64,000 bases of DNA from CAYVQF01 sp964454015 (lineage in GTDB: Bacteria > Myxococcota_A > Bradymonadia > UBA4248): the NCBI GenBank assembly GCA_964454015.1, contig CAYVQF010000004.1, positions 156,533-220,532 of the forward strand, in the 5' to 3' direction. The position numbers and the translations under genes were made by a program. Positions 30,271 to 39,620 of this stretch are shown in pieces; positions within the stretch are counted from its first letter, which is position 1; each line of letters starts with the position of its first letter. The notes beneath the pieces were generated by a model. The model saw nothing but the letters and a program-made list of their open reading frames with translations. It had not been told where the DNA came from and did no database searches.

Positions 30271-32514
30271 TTAGCGGCGCAAGCTCAGGTCGGAGCGGAG
30301 AGGCTCTCCACTGCCCTCAACGAAGAGATAGCGGTTGTCGCCGGGCTCCCAGTGCACGGCACCGTCGGCGTGGCGAACGATCAATTTGTAGGCAAAGACC
30401 ACCCCGGTTGGCAAATCGACTTCGAGATGGGCGCGGTCCCCCAGGCGTTGCAAGGGGCCTAGGGCTAGGTTTGGGTTCCACGCCCCAAGCTCGGGCGCCG
30501 AGCCCACCACGAAGACTTGGGCCGTCGCGGGCAGCTCCGCGACGTCGACCTCGATGCGCCACTGCTGGGTCGCAGCCAGGGGCGGGGGCACGGCGGCGTC
30601 GCTGCTGTGCAGCACGAAGGTGTCGCCCTGGTTGAGGCTGAGCTCGGTGATCTGAGAAGCGCCGGCGAGGAGATCGCGCCAGGTGCCAGGGACGAGGTCG
30701 GCGAGGGCGAGATCGCGGCGGGCGGCGCCGTTGTAGATGATGAGCAAGATGCTCGCGCCGGCGTGGCGGCGCCGCACCACGAGGAGGTCGGGATCGAAGT
30801 GGACGACTTCGCTGGTGCCGTGGACCAGGACCGGGTGCTGGGTGCGCAGTCCAAGGAGCGTGGTCAGATGGTTTTTCAGCGTGGAGGCGGCGAGAAAGAC
30901 CATCTGACCGCGGTTCTCGGGCTCGTGTTCGCCTTCGAGTGCGGCTTCGGTGCCATAGTTCAAGCAGGGGGTGCCGCGCAGGGTGAACAGAGCGGTCAGG
31001 GCGTTCTGGACGCGCTTGGTCTGGCTGCCACAGGCGGTCATGATGCGGGGCATGTCGTGATTGTCGACGAAGGTGACCAGGCTCAAGGGGTCGGCGTAGA
31101 AGCGATCGTTGCCGAGGACGGCGGCGATGTGCCCGACGGATTGTTGCTGGCAATAGACGTCGCGCAGGGCGAAGGCCAGGGGGAAGTCGAACATGTGGGT
31201 GAAATTGCCCACCTTTTGCACGTCGTTCACCACTTGGGGCGAGCCGTCGTAGAGTTCCCCGAGGAGGACGATGGCGGGGTGTTGGTCGAGGAGCTCGCGG
31301 TTGTAGCGGCGCCAGAAGTCGAGGGAGACGTGTTTGACGGCGTCGATGCGGTAACCCTCGATGCCGACGGAGTCGAGCCAGTGCAGGGCGCCTTGGAGGA
31401 GGTAGGCGTAGACTTCGGGGTGGCTCTGGTCGAGGTCGGGGAGGCCGTGGACCTCGTGGGTGACGACCTGGACGGGGTCATCCCAGTCGACGATGGTCCC
31501 ATGCGGGTGGAACCAGTGCGGCTTCTCATTGAGTAGGGGCGCTTGATAACCGACGTGATTGACCACCAGGTCGAGGAGCATGGTCATGCCGCGGGCGCTG
31601 AGGGCGGCCTGGAGCTCGTGGAGATCGGCCAAGGTGCCAAAGCGCGGGTCGATTTCGTGCAGATCCCAGACCCAGTAGCCGTGGAAGGCGCCATGGCCCA
31701 TGAATGGTTCGTAACGGGTGCGAAAAATGGGTGAGAGCCACAGGGTGCGCACGCCGAGATCGGCGAGGTAGTCGATGTGATCGATGAGGCCGCGGAGGTC
31801 GCCGCCGTGCCAGGCGCTGGGGTCTTGGGTGTCGACGGCGAAGTCGTTGCTGGGGTCGCCGTTGGCGAAGCGGTCGACCAAGACGAAGTAGATGCTGGGC
31901 GCCCGCTCCCCGGGCGCGGCCGGGGTGGCCGCGCTGGTGGTGACGGCGGCGACGCGACCGCGCATGAACTTATCGACGAGGCTGCCCAAGCGCCGGGCGA
32001 CCTCATCGGCGACCAGGGCGAGGGCGTCGTCCTCGCCTTCGTGGGCGTAAGTGAGAACGGCGGGGATGGTGAAGGTCTCGACCATGGCGTTCTGCGGCGT
32101 GTCGGCCTGGGCGACGCTGAGCTTGACACTCACGGTCCAGCGGTAGCGACCGCTGAGTTGGGAGTAGAAGTCGGCCCGGACTTCAGCCAGGACCAGGAGA
32201 TCGCTGCCGGGGGCGGCGCGTCCCATGACGCCGAGGCGGCGCTCGGTGTCGCGGACCAGGCCAAAGTCGCCGCCATAGGTGGCGAAGGGTACCTCGACCG
32301 TGGCGAGGTTGCGCACGTTGAGCGCGGCGGTGAGGCGCTCGGCGAAGGGGGGGGGGGCGGCGCGGGTGCTCTGGTTGGTGTCGTCGTCGACGGCAAAGAC
32401 GAGGGCGACGGCCGTGTTCTCGGCGTACTTGGGCGGCGGCGTCTGGGCGACACAGCCCAGGGTGAGGGCGAGCGCCAGGGATGGAAGAAGGCAGCGAGTG
32501 AAGACCTTTTGCAT
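30271..32514 (-). CDS. Alpha-amylase family (GH13) lipoprotein with C-terminal CBM20-like starch-binding domain
   Basis: 747 residues. Signal peptide with LTLGC lipobox; then an unassigned ~170-residue domain (~20-195); then a GH13 barrel. GH13 regions: DLVVNHV (I), GYRIDAVKH (II, nucleophile Asp), VLLGELYDG (III, acid Glu) and FVDNHD (IV). The last ~95 residues fit CBM20: VFVVGSAPELGAWNP, then VFAYKLIVRHADGAVHWEPGDNR. It hydrolyses or transfers alpha-1,4-glucan, probably outside the cytoplasm. The ATG at 32514 overlaps the stop of the barrel gene as TAATG, indicating translational coupling. No acidic run follows the lipidated Cys, unlike its neighbours. Confidence 0.9.
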   Translation of the reverse strand: MQKVFTRCLLPSLALALTLGCVAQTPPPKYAENTAVALVFAVDDDTNQSTRAAPPPFAERLTAALNVRNLATVEVPFATYGGDFGLVRDTERRLGVMGRAAPGSDLLVLAEVRADFYSQLSGRYRWTVSVKLSVAQADTPQNAMVETFTIPAVLTYAHEGEDDALALVADEVARRLGSLVDKFMRGRVAAVTTSAATPAAPGERAPSIYFVLVDRFANGDPSNDFAVDTQDPSAWHGGDLRGLIDHIDYLADLGVRTLWLSPIFRTRYEPFMGHGAFHGYWVWDLHEIDPRFGTLADLHELQAALSARGMTMLLDLVVNHVGYQAPLLNEKPHWFHPHGTIVDWDDPVQVVTHEVHGLPDLDQSHPEVYAYLLQGALHWLDSVGIEGYRIDAVKHVSLDFWRRYNRELLDQHPAIVLLGELYDGSPQVVNDVQKVGNFTHMFDFPLAFALRDVYCQQQSVGHIAAVLGNDRFYADPLSLVTFVDNHDMPRIMTACGSQTKRVQNALTALFTLRGTPCLNYGTEAALEGEHEPENRGQMVFLAASTLKNHLTTLLGLRTQHPVLVHGTSEVVHFDPDLLVVRRRHAGASILLIIYNGAARRDLALADLVPGTWRDLLAGASQITELSLNQGDTFVLHSSDAAVPPPLAATQQWRIEVDVAELPATAQVFVVGSAPELGAWNPNLALGPLQRLGDRAHLEVDLPTGVVFAYKLIVRHADGAVHWEPGDNRYLFVEGSGEPLRSDLSLRR

Positions 32515-34091
32515 TAGAACCACGCCTCCGCTTCGATAGAGATGATTTGGTGCCAGTTGCGATCTTTGAGAGAGGACAACTGTTCGATGGTGAAGAACTC
32601 GTTGCTCTGGTCGAGGGACTCGACGAAGCTGTTGCCAAAAGCGTTGTGCATGTTGGAGTGCTGGAGGCCGTAGAGGAGGCGGAGCGAGGGGCGGGAGAAG
32701 ATGCCCATGCCGCCGGGGTTGATGACGAAGCCCGTCTTGAGCTGCCAGGTCTTGCGGAGATCGAGATCGCCGAACTCGATGCCGTCGAGATCGGAGGAGC
32801 CGTTGCTGCTCTCGAAAATCGAGGCGACGCCAGCGCGCCAGAGGTTGCCGTTTTTGCTTTTCTCTTGGGCGTAGCTGGTCTCGGTGAGGAAGTGGACCGT
32901 GTCAGAGAGGTAGACCTGGGCCCGCAGCACGGTGGACCAGATCATCCGGTCTTCTTCGGAGGGGGCGATTTCGTTGTCGTTGTCGAAGTGGAAGCCGAGG
33001 AGCGCGCCCCAGACGACGTCGAGCCAGCCGGGGATGACGGCGAGCTGCATCTCGTTGCCGAGGTTGATTTCGAAGCGCTCGTCGGTCCAGTTCTTGACGT
33101 AAATGTTGAAGGTGCGGCCCAGGAAGTCTTCGCGGACCAGGTTGCGGGGGTGCTTGCGCAGGTAGTTGGCGAAGAGGTTGTTCCAGCGCAGGGGGCCGAG
33201 CTTACCAAAGCCCAAATAGGCGACGGCCTTGAAGGAGGTGGCGTCTTCGGGTTGGGGTTTGGGGAACATGGTGGCGACTTGGTCGATGGAGGCGCCGCCC
33301 ATCTCTTCCCGACGGTAGGTTTCGACGACCCGGCCACGGACGAAGTCCTCGTAGGTGACGGATTCGGGCAGGGGGGTGTGGTGCGGCGCGTTGCGGTTAC
33401 CTTCGGCCGAGGGTTCGTAGTAGAACTGGCCGCCGAGGCCGAGCTCGAGCCCGTCGATGGGGCGCAAGCGGACGGCACCGCCGAAAGACCAGATGGTGGC
33501 GTAGTTCTCGCGGCGGAGGAAATAGCCGGCATCGCCGACGCCGACCAAGACGTCGACGTAGGGGTGGGAGTAGGTAGCAGAGACGCCGACGGTGTCGAAG
33601 AAGATCTCGGCGGGGCGCATGTCGTAGAGGCCGAGGTCGCCGTAGTAGTAGTGGAGGGTGCCCAGTTGCCAGCTCACGTCTTCGAGCAAGACGTTGCCCG
33701 CTTTGACGTAGAGCTGGGTGAGGGCGAAGGCCCCGAGGGAGCCGTTGAAGATGTCGGCACCCTGGACGGAGCCGCCTTCGATTTTGGCGTGGAGGCTGGT
33801 CCAGACTTCCTTGGTCCCCGGGGTGGGGCGCATCAGGTCGAGCTTGAGCTCGAGGGCGGCCCAGGGGTCTTCGTTGAGCAAGCGCCCCGAGAGGTTCCAC
33901 AAGCCGAGCTTAGACCAGCCGCCGTCGAAGTCGGGGCGGGCCATGACCCGGAAGTAACCGCCAGCGCTGAAGCGGTCTTCTTGGGCAAAGGCTTGGCGCG
34001 CGTCCATGGCCGCGACCCCCGTGACGAGGACGACGCAGAGCGCCCAGAGTGAGGTGCGGGTCGTGGTGGGAAAGGGAACGTTCTTCTTCAT
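32514..34091 (-). CDS. Outer-membrane beta-barrel protein, probable maltodextrin porin
   Basis: 525 residues with a clear signal peptide (ALCVVLVTGVAAMDARQAFAQ) and no lipobox. The mature part is all amphipathic beta strands with aromatic girdles (GGYFRVMARPDF, SWQLGTLHYYYGDLGLYD, FEINLGNEMQLAVI) and a terminal Phe in IEAEAWF, the signal for BAM-dependent insertion. About 16-18 strands would fit the length. No family is certain; the size and the sugar-locus context suggest a carbohydrate porin in the role of LamB. It lies between the debranching enzyme (166 bases upstream) and the CBM20 amylase (overlapping stop/start). Confidence 0.75.
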   Translation of the reverse strand: MKKNVPFPTTTRTSLWALCVVLVTGVAAMDARQAFAQEDRFSAGGYFRVMARPDFDGGWSKLGLWNLSGRLLNEDPWAALELKLDLMRPTPGTKEVWTSLHAKIEGGSVQGADIFNGSLGAFALTQLYVKAGNVLLEDVSWQLGTLHYYYGDLGLYDMRPAEIFFDTVGVSATYSHPYVDVLVGVGDAGYFLRRENYATIWSFGGAVRLRPIDGLELGLGGQFYYEPSAEGNRNAPHHTPLPESVTYEDFVRGRVVETYRREEMGGASIDQVATMFPKPQPEDATSFKAVAYLGFGKLGPLRWNNLFANYLRKHPRNLVREDFLGRTFNIYVKNWTDERFEINLGNEMQLAVIPGWLDVVWGALLGFHFDNDNEIAPSEEDRMIWSTVLRAQVYLSDTVHFLTETSYAQEKSKNGNLWRAGVASIFESSNGSSDLDGIEFGDLDLRKTWQLKTGFVINPGGMGIFSRPSLRLLYGLQHSNMHNAFGNSFVESLDQSNEFFTIEQLSSLKDRNWHQIISIEAEAWF

Positions 34092-34257
34092 GTGAGACCC
34101 CTGTGTGCTCTCTCGATGGGGCGAAGACAGGACTCACCGTGGCGGCAAGCCCTGAGCATGTGGGAGCTAAGCGTTGCGCTCTGGGACCCGAGCGCATCGG
34201 CCACAGCCGGTGGGGTCCAAGGGGCAGCGCCCCTGGCCACTGGCGTGGGGCACCAAT
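34092..34257 (-). other. Intercistronic gap in the amylase locus with a short hairpin
   Basis: The 166-base gap between the debranching-enzyme stop and the barrel start holds a 6-base hairpin AGGGGC-AGC-GCCCCT (34219-34233) with no T-run. It may be a processing or stability element that gives the barrel gene a different mRNA level. No good internal promoter was seen. Confidence 0.3.
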
Positions 34258-36708
34258 TTACTCGACGCCGCGCAGGATGACGATGGTGCGGGACTTGACG
34301 CCATAGGCGCCGGTGACCACTTCGGGGTCGCTCGTCCAGATATTGTGCGAGCTTTGGGCGGCGTCACTGCCCATGGTGTCGAGGTATTCTGGGCTGTCGA
34401 AGTAGAGCTGGGTGTCCACCAGGCGCTCCCAGGCTTTGTGATCGGGGAGGGTAAAAGAGATTTCCGAGCCGGCGTCCATGTTGATGAGGACCAAGAGCTC
34501 GGGGCCGACGCTGCTGTCCCAGTAGTGTTGCATGACGGCGCGTCCACCCCAGTTGTCCATATCGCCGTTGCCTGCGTGCTTCCACGCCATGGGCGCGGCG
34601 CCCTCGTAGGAGGTGGGGGCGAAGGCGTAGGCGTGATCTTTGCGGAGCTGGATCATCTTGCGGACGAAATCGTGCATCCGGACGCGGTCCTTGTCGGCAC
34701 TCCAGCCGCCCCAGTCGAACCAGTTGTAGGGGTTGTCGGCGCGGGTCGAGTAGGCGTTGTTGTTGCCGTGCTGGGTGCGCATCCACTCGTCGCCGCCGAG
34801 CATCATGGGGGTGCCGTGGGCGACGAAGAGGGCGACGAAGAAGTTGCGGATCATCTGGCGCTTGACCCGCTCGTCGCTCCAGTCGCGGGAGTGGTTGTGG
34901 TCGTCGCCGCTGTTGGGATCACAGAAGGGGCTGGTGGGGTTGTCGCAGCAGATGGGGTTGAGGAGGCCGCAGAGGTTGTTCTTTTCGTTGTAGGAGACCA
35001 AGTCGTAGAGGGTGAAGCCGTCGTGGGCGGTGATGAAGTTGACCGAGTGGTAAGGTTTGCGGCCGTTCCAGGCGAACATGGCCGCTGAGCCCGTGAGGGT
35101 ACCGCCGATGTCGACGCCGCCTTGGTCGGCGTTGAGGCCAGGTTCGTCGTAGTTGACGAAGGAGCGCCAGATATCGCGGAAGCGGCCGTTCCACTCGTAC
35201 CAGGCCTGCTCGTCGTCGACGTCCGAGGCAGGGAATCCGCCTGGGTGATAGTGGCCGAGGTGCCAGGGCTCGGCGATGATTCTGGTTTTGTGTTGGCGCA
35301 TGACCGGGTCGTCGATGATGTCTTGGAGGACGGAGTTTTTCGGGTCGAAGCGCCCGGGATCCTGGTCGTCGATGCCGAGGACCGTGGCGAGGTCGAAGCG
35401 GAAGCCGTCGACATGCATCTCTTCGACCCAGAAGCGCAGGTTGTCGATGATGAGCTTGCGCATGGGGGCATGGTTGGTACGGGTCTGATTGCCGACGCCC
35501 GTTTGATCCATGTACTGGCCCTTGTCGTGGGCCTGGAGGTAGTAATAGGCGGCGTTGTCGAGGCCACGGTAGGAGTAGATGCTGGCCACGAGCTTGTCGT
35601 CGTAGTTGCCGAGCTTGGAGTAGTCGCCAGGGAAGAAGTCGTTCAGGGCGATTTTGGAGCGCCAGAAGCCGCCTTCACCCGTGTGGTTGTAGACCACGTC
35701 GAGGATGACCTCGATGCCGTTTTGGTGGAGCTGGTCGACCATCCACTTGAACTCGTCGATGATGTCGTGGGGGCGGGCGCTCTGTGAGGCGAACTCGCGT
35801 TCTGGGGCGAAGAAGTTGAGGGTGTTGTAGCCCCAGTAGGTCCCGTCGCTGGGTTTCTCCATGACGGGCATCAATTCGACGGCGGTGATGCCCAGGTCTT
35901 TGAGGTAGGCGGCCTTTTCGCCGATGGCGCGGTAGGTGCCGGGGACGGAGGTGCCTGAGGCTGGGCTAGCGGTGAAGCCTTTGGGTTGGACCTCGTAAAC
36001 GATCATGTCTTGCCAATTGTGGCCAGGGAAGTCGGGGCTTTGCCGTTTCTGGCGCCAGGCGACTTCGTGCTCGCTCCAGACGTACTCGCTCTTGAGGATC
36101 ACGCTCTTGGCGGCGGCGCCCCAGGTCTCGACGGTGCGGTCGGGGCCGCTGGCGAGGGAGCCTTTGCCCCAGTCGTGCTCGCGATGGAGGCGGAGGGAGT
36201 AGGGATCGAAGAGGAGCTTGTTGGGGTTGAAGCGGTGTCCCTGGTCGTCGACGTCGGCGATGAAGCCTTTGATGGAGCCGGGATACCAATCGGGGTCGTA
36301 TTCCCAGTTGGGGCCCCAGGCGACATAGCCGTAGTGTTGGCCGACGCCGATCCCTTCGACATAGAGGTTCCAGACGTCGCCGAAGCGTTCCATGGGGACG
36401 CGCCAGGTGGGCTGGCTGGACTCGGGGTCGGAGAAGAGCAGCAACTCGACGCGGGTGGCGGCTTCGGAATAGACGCTGAAGTTGGCGCCGCGGTCGACCA
36501 GGGTGGGGCCGAGGTGTTTGAGGTTGCGGACGTCATCTTCGCTCAGGGATGGCGCGATGGCCTTGGTGGCGAAGAGCTTGGCCCGTTCTGGGTCCTCGTC
36601 ACAGCCGCCGAGGCCGCCGAAGAGGCCCGCGAGGGCGAGGGACAGGACTAAGAACCAGGCGAGGCCTTTGGCCTTACGCCTGGGGTCGCAGGGATGAGTA
36701 GGGGTCAT
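34258..36708 (-). CDS. GlgX/isoamylase-type debranching enzyme, lipoprotein
   Basis: 816 residues. Lipobox GGLGGC followed by DEDPE; GlgX and TreX are normally cytoplasmic, so export is notable. A CBM48-like N-domain (GPTLVDRGANFSVYSEAATRVELLLF, ~residues 65-190) precedes the GH13 isoamylase-family barrel: EVQPKGFT, GYNTLNFFAPE, VVYNHTGEGG (I), VDGFRFDLATVLG (II, nucleophile Asp), IIAEPWHLG (III, acid Glu), ITAHDGFTLYDLVSYNEKNN (IV) and GGDEWMRTQHGNNNAY. It cleaves alpha-1,6 branches of glycogen, starch or pullulan fragments. The ATG at 36708 is 10 bases after the upstream amylase stop. Confidence 0.92.
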   Translation of the reverse strand: MTPTHPCDPRRKAKGLAWFLVLSLALAGLFGGLGGCDEDPERAKLFATKAIAPSLSEDDVRNLKHLGPTLVDRGANFSVYSEAATRVELLLFSDPESSQPTWRVPMERFGDVWNLYVEGIGVGQHYGYVAWGPNWEYDPDWYPGSIKGFIADVDDQGHRFNPNKLLFDPYSLRLHREHDWGKGSLASGPDRTVETWGAAAKSVILKSEYVWSEHEVAWRQKRQSPDFPGHNWQDMIVYEVQPKGFTASPASGTSVPGTYRAIGEKAAYLKDLGITAVELMPVMEKPSDGTYWGYNTLNFFAPEREFASQSARPHDIIDEFKWMVDQLHQNGIEVILDVVYNHTGEGGFWRSKIALNDFFPGDYSKLGNYDDKLVASIYSYRGLDNAAYYYLQAHDKGQYMDQTGVGNQTRTNHAPMRKLIIDNLRFWVEEMHVDGFRFDLATVLGIDDQDPGRFDPKNSVLQDIIDDPVMRQHKTRIIAEPWHLGHYHPGGFPASDVDDEQAWYEWNGRFRDIWRSFVNYDEPGLNADQGGVDIGGTLTGSAAMFAWNGRKPYHSVNFITAHDGFTLYDLVSYNEKNNLCGLLNPICCDNPTSPFCDPNSGDDHNHSRDWSDERVKRQMIRNFFVALFVAHGTPMMLGGDEWMRTQHGNNNAYSTRADNPYNWFDWGGWSADKDRVRMHDFVRKMIQLRKDHAYAFAPTSYEGAAPMAWKHAGNGDMDNWGGRAVMQHYWDSSVGPELLVLINMDAGSEISFTLPDHKAWERLVDTQLYFDSPEYLDTMGSDAAQSSHNIWTSDPEVVTGAYGVKSRTIVILRGVE

Positions 36709-36718
36709 CGCGATTTTT

Positions 36719-39250
36719 TCATTGCACGGCATAGAGGGCGCTCCCGAAGCTCTCGACGTCGATGTTGATGCGGAGGTTGTTGACGGTGACGCTGGCGCCG
36801 CTGAGGGCGTCGACGAGGACGTCACCGTTCTTGAGGGCCAAGGCGGCGACGTTCACGCTGAGGGTGCGCGAGCTGCCGGTGCGGTTGAAGGCGACGATGA
36901 CGAGATCGTCTGGGCTCTCCATGGCGAAGACCCAGGCTTGGCCGTCGCTCGCCATGTCGAGGGTGCTGCGTTTGCCGCGCCTGAGGGCTGGGTGCTGGTG
37001 GCGGAAGGCGGCGAGTTCTTGCACGTGGGCCAGGGTGTCGACCTGATGTTGATTGAGCGCGTTGCCGAAGCGCATGAATTTGCGGTTGTCCGGGTCGCCC
37101 GCGCCTTCGAGGCCGAACTCATCGCCGTAGTAGATGAGGGGGATGCCTGGGGTGGCCATGAGCAGGGTCCACGCCATGCGCAGTTTGCGGTAGGGCAGGC
37201 TGTCCGTGGGGGTGCCCGGCGGGTTCGACCAACCCTGGGCTTTGCCCCCGTTGCACCAGAGGTCGCCAAAATCACCGTTGGCGTGAGAGAGGGCGCGGCA
37301 GACGTCGTGGTTGCCCAAGAAGGTGCTCATGACGGCCCAGTCGCCGTAGTAGCCGTCATTGTATTTCATCATGCCCTCCATGGCGCGGAAGTCTTCTTCC
37401 ATGCGCAGGAAAACTTTGGTGATTTTCCAGTACAAGGGGAAGTCGAACTGGCCGTCGAGCATCTCGGGGCGAACGTAGTATTTGAGCTGGTCGTAACCGT
37501 CTTCGCCAGTGAAGGTCTCGCCGACCATGTAGAAGCGCAGGCCGGTCATGCGGAGCATGTCTTCCATGCGGCCGCGGATCCCGTAGGAGAAGTCGTCGAT
37601 CATGTGCTTGACCGCGTCGAGGCGGAAGCCGTCGATGTTGGTCTCCTGCACGAGCCACTCGGCGTGGGCCAGCATCCGCTCGAGGGCCTCTTGGTTTTCG
37701 AAGTGGAAATCGGGGAGATAGGGGGCAAACCAGCAGGTGATGGGTTTGGACCAGCCGATGTGCTCGCAGATTTCCTTGGGGTTGGTGTTGAACCACGTGT
37801 GTTGGAATTGGGACCAGAGGGGGCTGTGCTCGTGGACGTGGTTGGCGACGAAATCGACGAGGACCCGAATGCCTCTGCGGTGGGCGGCTTCGACGACGGC
37901 TCGGAAGTCTTCTAGGGTGCCGAAGTGTGGGTCCACGGGCTCGACGCCGGGCAGAGGATTGTCAGCGGTCCAGCCAGTAGAGATGGGCCAGTAGGAGTGG
38001 TAGGCCGAGTAGGCGACGCCGTCGTCGCCCATGCCCAAGCCGGGGGTGTTCTGGCTGATGGAGGAGAGCCACAGCACGTTGACGCCGAGGTCGTCGAAGT
38101 AGCCGGCCTCGATTTTCTGGAGGAGGCCGGCGAAATCGCCGCCTTGCCAGTTGGCCTTGAAATCGACGTCAGGAGTCGGTGCGTTGTTGTTGGGGTCGCC
38201 ATCGGCGAAGCGGTCGGTGAGGACGAAGTACATCAGACCGTCATTCCAGTCGAACGGTGTCTCTTCGTGCCAGAGGGGAACGTAGAGGAGGTCTGCTTTT
38301 TGGCCGTTCTGGTCTTGGGCATTGAAGCGGTAGGCGTACTTGCCGTGGGCGTTCAAGGTGTCCGTGACGGTGACGACGCCCGTCGGTGCGTCGAAGGCGG
38401 CGGACACATTCTGCCCGTTGCGGGTGACGGTGACGCCAGCGGTGCCGATCTGTGCGCCTGCTGCGCCGTCGACGTATTGCACTTTGAAGTGCACCTTCCC
38501 GTCCTGGACCTCAGGGCGGTGCATGAGGCGGAGGTAGGGTTTTTGGCAATCGGGGACGATGAGGCGGGAGTTGCGTTCACCGCCGCTCCACTTGAAATAG
38601 AGGTTGCCCGGATCTTCGAACCAGCGCTCCCCTTGTGGGGTGTAGAACTTATAGGCGTAGTGTCCGGGGGCGAGGTTGAGGGTGGCGAAATAGGTGCCGT
38701 CGGTGTCGAGGATCATGGGGTAGGAGTCGTCCCAATTATTGAACTCGCCCCGAATGAGGAGGCTGGAGAAGGTCTCACCTTTGGGATCGAAGCGGACACT
38801 CACGGCGCAAGTGCGGGGGCTCTGAAAGAGGGCCTCCCCTGAGCTGTCGTCACAGATTTCTGGGCCGAAGCCGATGAGGGCGCTTTTGCAGGTGGGGCGG
38901 CAAGTGCCATCGCCGTCGTGATCCTGCGAGCCCGGATCGCAGGCGCACTGGGCGGCGCCATCCACGGCCGTGCACTGGGTGCGGTGGGATGCCGTGCACG
39001 GGTTGGGGATACAGGGATCGGGGAGGCAGAGGCTGCCACTGGTGACGTATCCCTCGGCGCAGAGGAGGCAGCCGTCGCCGGTGTAGCCCGCGCGGCAGAC
39101 ACAAGATTCGCGTCCCGTTGCGATGATGCAGGTGCCATTGGCGCCGCAATCCAAGTTACAAGGCGAGCTTGGCGATGGGGTTTCATCACAAGCCCAAGTG
39201 GCGGTCGAAGCCAGCGCGACCAGGAAAGCTAGCCATCTCAATCGTCCCAT
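36719..39250 (-). CDS. Alpha-amylase (GH13) lipoprotein with EGF-like Cys-rich N-terminus and CBM48-like domain
   Basis: 843 residues. Signal peptide ending TATWAC then DETPS. Residues ~30-125 are EGF-like: CGANGTCIIATGRESCVC-AGYTGDGC and a second Cys cluster. Residues ~150-225 are a glycogen-binding CBM48/AMPK-like fold (LLIRGEFNNWDDSY, GHYAYKFYTPQGERW). The GH13 barrel has VLVDFVANHV (I), GFRLDAVKH (II), FYMVGETFTG (III) and FLGNHD (IV), and ends with an all-beta C-domain. First gene of the five-gene minus-strand locus; a promoter candidate lies at 39304-39332. EGF-like modules in a bacterial amylase are unusual and suggest a surface display stalk. Confidence 0.9.
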   Translation of the reverse strand: MGRLRWLAFLVALASTATWACDETPSPSSPCNLDCGANGTCIIATGRESCVCRAGYTGDGCLLCAEGYVTSGSLCLPDPCIPNPCTASHRTQCTAVDGAAQCACDPGSQDHDGDGTCRPTCKSALIGFGPEICDDSSGEALFQSPRTCAVSVRFDPKGETFSSLLIRGEFNNWDDSYPMILDTDGTYFATLNLAPGHYAYKFYTPQGERWFEDPGNLYFKWSGGERNSRLIVPDCQKPYLRLMHRPEVQDGKVHFKVQYVDGAAGAQIGTAGVTVTRNGQNVSAAFDAPTGVVTVTDTLNAHGKYAYRFNAQDQNGQKADLLYVPLWHEETPFDWNDGLMYFVLTDRFADGDPNNNAPTPDVDFKANWQGGDFAGLLQKIEAGYFDDLGVNVLWLSSISQNTPGLGMGDDGVAYSAYHSYWPISTGWTADNPLPGVEPVDPHFGTLEDFRAVVEAAHRRGIRVLVDFVANHVHEHSPLWSQFQHTWFNTNPKEICEHIGWSKPITCWFAPYLPDFHFENQEALERMLAHAEWLVQETNIDGFRLDAVKHMIDDFSYGIRGRMEDMLRMTGLRFYMVGETFTGEDGYDQLKYYVRPEMLDGQFDFPLYWKITKVFLRMEEDFRAMEGMMKYNDGYYGDWAVMSTFLGNHDVCRALSHANGDFGDLWCNGGKAQGWSNPPGTPTDSLPYRKLRMAWTLLMATPGIPLIYYGDEFGLEGAGDPDNRKFMRFGNALNQHQVDTLAHVQELAAFRHQHPALRRGKRSTLDMASDGQAWVFAMESPDDLVIVAFNRTGSSRTLSVNVAALALKNGDVLVDALSGASVTVNNLRINIDVESFGSALYAVQ

Positions 39251-39303
39251 GAAGATCCCCTTCGTGCGCTCGCGCTCGCCAAGAGCGTGGCGTCAGCCTT
39301 CGA

Positions 39304-39332
39304 GTGATAGCAAGATTCCCTATTGGGTTCAA
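39304..39332 (-). promoter_or_regulatory. Promoter candidate for the amylase locus
   Basis: On the minus strand, TTGAAC (39332-39327) and TATCAC (39309-39304) with a 17-base spacer; the start of transcription would be near 39297, about 45 bases from the ATG, with AAGGGG as ribosome-binding site. Confidence 0.5.
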
Positions 39333-39563
39333 GGCAACGCGGCCGCTTACGCTTCGATGCTTAGGAAAGTGGCACCGTATCAGGCTTTTCGAAAACAAGA
39401 TCTGCAGAAGTTGACCGCAGCCTATACAAGGACTTAGGATAGTGGGTTGCGTGGTAGTTGAATGACCGACGATGAATCTGCGCCGTTCCGGTGCGCTTCG
39501 GTCCGTGCGACGTTGGCGTCGGTGAGCCCCTGTGGGCGAACAGAAGTGGGCCACGGCCTGGCG

Positions 39564-39592
39564 TTGAGTAGCCCCCCCAATTCCTGTTTAAC
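39564..39592 (+). promoter_or_regulatory. Promoter candidate for the IgGFc-binding-like gene
   Basis: TTGAGT (39564-39569) and TTTAAC (39587-39592), 17-base spacer, ~30 bases upstream of the ATG at 39621. The rest of the 370-base divergent gap 39251-39620 holds a TTTTCGAAAA palindrome and nothing else recognised. Confidence 0.4.
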
Positions 39593-39620
39593 CTGTGTTG
39601 AAGTGTGCCGAGGTGGATAG

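Noticed and set aside
27688..30462. Plus-strand open frame of 924 codons opposite the TIG/repeat lipoprotein
   Set aside because: Composition dominated by Gly/Val/Ala/Asp, no ribosome-binding site and no motif; the minus strand encodes a clear repeat protein.
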